DNA from: Bacteroidales bacterium UBA4345
Lineage (GTDB): Bacteria > Bacteroidota > Bacteroidia > Bacteroidales > Paludibacteraceae
Assembly: GCA_002396385.1 (NCBI GenBank)
Contig: DGTD01000044.1
Coordinates: 1 to 32,245 of the forward strand
DNA length: 32,245 nt
Reading direction: 5' to 3'
Shown: positions 31,601 through 32,245 of the stretch, piece after piece
Numbering within the stretch: position 1 is the first letter of the stretch
Layout: each line of letters opens with the position of its first letter
Made by a program: the position numbers and the translations under genes
The notes under the pieces: generated by a model
Told to the model about the DNA's origin: nothing
Databases searched by the model: none
The model's input: the letters and a program-made list of their open reading frames with translations, nothing else

Positions 31601-32245
31601 GGTCGCTCAACCTGGTAAGGCTTTGGGAATTTGTGGGTTGAAGGCTATTGGAAATACAGTTTTTGAGGGAGTGACGGATAAAATAATTGAGGAAATTACT
31701 GGAGAAAAAGCTCCAGTTCATCCTTTCGACAAAAATTGCGCCTTGTTATTTTGGGGGGATAAAGAAACTACAGAGTCTGTTTGTGGTTATATAAGGACTT
31801 TTGGAGTGAATACATTTACATGTGTGAAAAGTAAGTGCAAAGGAGATAATGATTTTGTTGATAATATCGCTAGTGGAGCAATTGATTTTATTAATTGTGC
31901 GTTTTTAAACGATCCTACTGAGCCTATTTCTAAGTGTTTATGTGAGAATGGGTTTTCCACAGTTTTTAATGTTTTAAAAGATCTCTTTGTTAGTCCGAAG
32001 ATTGAAATTAAAATTAGAGACATAATGAAGAAAGATCCTACAGCTTTAGATAAATTGTCTAAAAACATTGCATATAAGTTTGGTACTGCGTTTTTTGGAG
32101 CTACAGCTCAAGCAGCTACAGGGGGAACTGAAAGTCAGGTTTTAGAACAATTAATAAGAGGTATATTATCTAAAGATGAACAAAAGGTTTTTGTTGAAAG
32201 AATATGTAAGGGGATTTTAAGCCCTTCTACACCAACGGGTCCTTC
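28698..32245 (+). CDS. Large secreted multidomain protein with zincin metallopeptidase domain, candidate polymorphic toxin (3' end outside window)
   Basis: The frame from ATG 28698 stays open for 1182 codons to the window edge. Residues 1-23 are a signal peptide. The next ~150 residues (LPPYTNCLGDYF..., LPEGAYEFVFQVFD) resemble the N-terminal domain of Bacteroidetes giant multidomain proteins, possibly the TANFOR domain. Two fibronectin III-like units follow (about 170-300 and 323-405), then a GEG..S...V.F.NI.IN.D module (about 425-530). At about 770-940 lies a zincin: TIAHELCHGLYDIQH, with H887, E888 and H891 as the HExxH core, then ENIMDYP and YYQW. This resembles the HELGHGxFxLxHTF...NLMDY proteases that precede toxin tips in Bacteroidetes polymorphic toxins. 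Residues ~945-1182 are Cys-containing and helical with Gly/Ala-rich segments, and match no family I know. The toxin assignment is inference; an extracellular protease is the main alternative. Confidence 0.8.
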   Translation, partial: MKTFLKFIITAVLLLTTGHLQAQSTVYPIQLNAVMLPPYTNCLGDYFNSGANRVQVKAILRDMSKYDNSLRFSLSVKVKTGNTVVLESATPYPIELSNANVINDLRNYVSLLFTPEANNTGVRSKGDYAKNGYCLPEGAYEFVFQVFDFYKKNVPLSEPFSMFCYLNQAEAPVAVYPEDGACGVNKAIGLYDNGVQFQWMDPIAYGPSNKVYEFVLTEKSNSTNLAANMFSEITAENKMMMPVYSDKVYNNTFRYVPLSANFQKGKEYCWYVIAKGNNITGEKDGYYAFKNKGVSNKNCFTYGECPAKEEIFDNTKVKKTDDKLKVVLEKVDVNQEEKSAEAFWKPEKGDFCKYYVYYYRTDLTDASAEKAVIDGLSSLSTVLKNLEPGKEYACYVIGATNCNKENEPEILSPKSDEYKFKLAEIKMGSDNCEANLELMACDNLLETLDVKDYFYGTTSGEIITVTKITNKGSDNSFSGEGIVSCTLLKNKLGLNVKFDNIYINSDRYLCKGEVRVVHNDVDNLVINLNDFAGKKQGADKAKQQENLGTEVNSLDEAKNYKNQTIIYNGELYAVDSEGNPEKVGKVMKPDETCDLPSSGLDNEDGVIVFDVEKGLNGEKYDPYIDKSPSPFTAELVKKSYEWQYSTYPIAWISMVEGEVRWITAEIGDKRQSESTLKLEDIDFYCYAADGNAVKLDKETYGNKVKLKIYGGKKNTSLKIYARKKAEKVNGQCPDDEKTVGVVNIYSMSHQTKKILLAPVLNEMTLNIEQMQNEVNKMFAPLGKTFEFTKGNAFTADNEPELELILMDGINTADGAKHFSKETDEMKYIRQRYTQFASDFSDYDACLFLIPTAQKLGLQGYMPLNKSVGYIIVGENNDVKLDANTIAHELCHGLYDIQHVFDYNGVGEGDLPENIMDYPDMDSNVSERYLTKYYQWVGVENGQLIHLSFLDDTEDAEGLFDVLKCMKNTVAQPGKALGICGLKAIGNTVFEGVTDKIIEEITGEKAPVHPFDKNCALLFWGDKETTESVCGYIRTFGVNTFTCVKSKCKGDNDFVDNIASGAIDFINCAFLNDPTEPISKCLCENGFSTVFNVLKDLFVSPKIEIKIRDIMKKDPTALDKLSKNIAYKFGTAFFGATAQAATGGTESQVLEQLIRGILSKDEQKVFVERICKGILSPSTPTGP

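Overview
The window looks like a chromosome segment from a Bacteroidales bacterium, perhaps of the Prevotella/Paraprevotella/Barnesiella type. The evidence is TAnnTTTG-type promoter boxes, weak ribosome binding sites, lipoproteins with Cys-Asp/Glu export signals, a ResB-CcsA fusion, imelysin-type iron lipoproteins, and a giant adhesin ending in a type IX secretion (T9SS) sorting domain. The genus is not certain. No tRNA, rRNA, transposase, integrase or CRISPR array was seen.

Region 1 (1-2117, + strand): the last 26 codons of a hemolysin III/TrhA-like membrane protein with its terminator, then a PrxQ/Bcp thiol peroxidase with its own terminator, a YaaA-family peroxide/iron stress protein, and a small P-loop kinase-like protein. 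Region 2 (2130-5473, - strand): a ResB-CcsA cytochrome c maturation fusion and, upstream of it, a 385-residue protein with a C-terminal Rid (YjgF) domain. A strong hairpin-plus-T-run terminator lies between these two genes.

Region 3 (5611-12059, - strand): a five-gene operon with a good promoter. It encodes an O/P-type porin, an imelysin lipoprotein, a di-heme oxidoreductase lipoprotein, a second O/P-type porin and a mono-heme c-type lipoprotein. Together these look like an envelope iron-handling redox system, and the neighbouring heme-attachment gene could serve its cytochromes. Region 4 (12245-13864, + strand, divergent): a type 3-like peptide deformylase homologue, a NimA-like pyridoxamine-phosphate-oxidase-fold protein and a small lipoprotein that is probably surface exposed.

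Region 5 (13865-15307) has no gene but is highly structured. It holds a terminator hairpin, seven tandem copies of a ~129-bp unit built around a nested palindrome, a separate GC-rich palindrome-dense element, and a clear promoter with a long leader. Region 6 (15308-end, + strand) is an apparent three-gene T9SS surface locus. It contains a 3876-residue beta-helix/SprB-repeat adhesin, a 570-residue outer-membrane beta-barrel partner, and a large secreted multidomain protein with a zincin protease domain like those of Bacteroidetes polymorphic toxins. That last gene runs off the window, so its C-terminal tip and any immunity gene are not visible. The palindrome array in front of this locus and the locus itself are the most interesting parts of the window.
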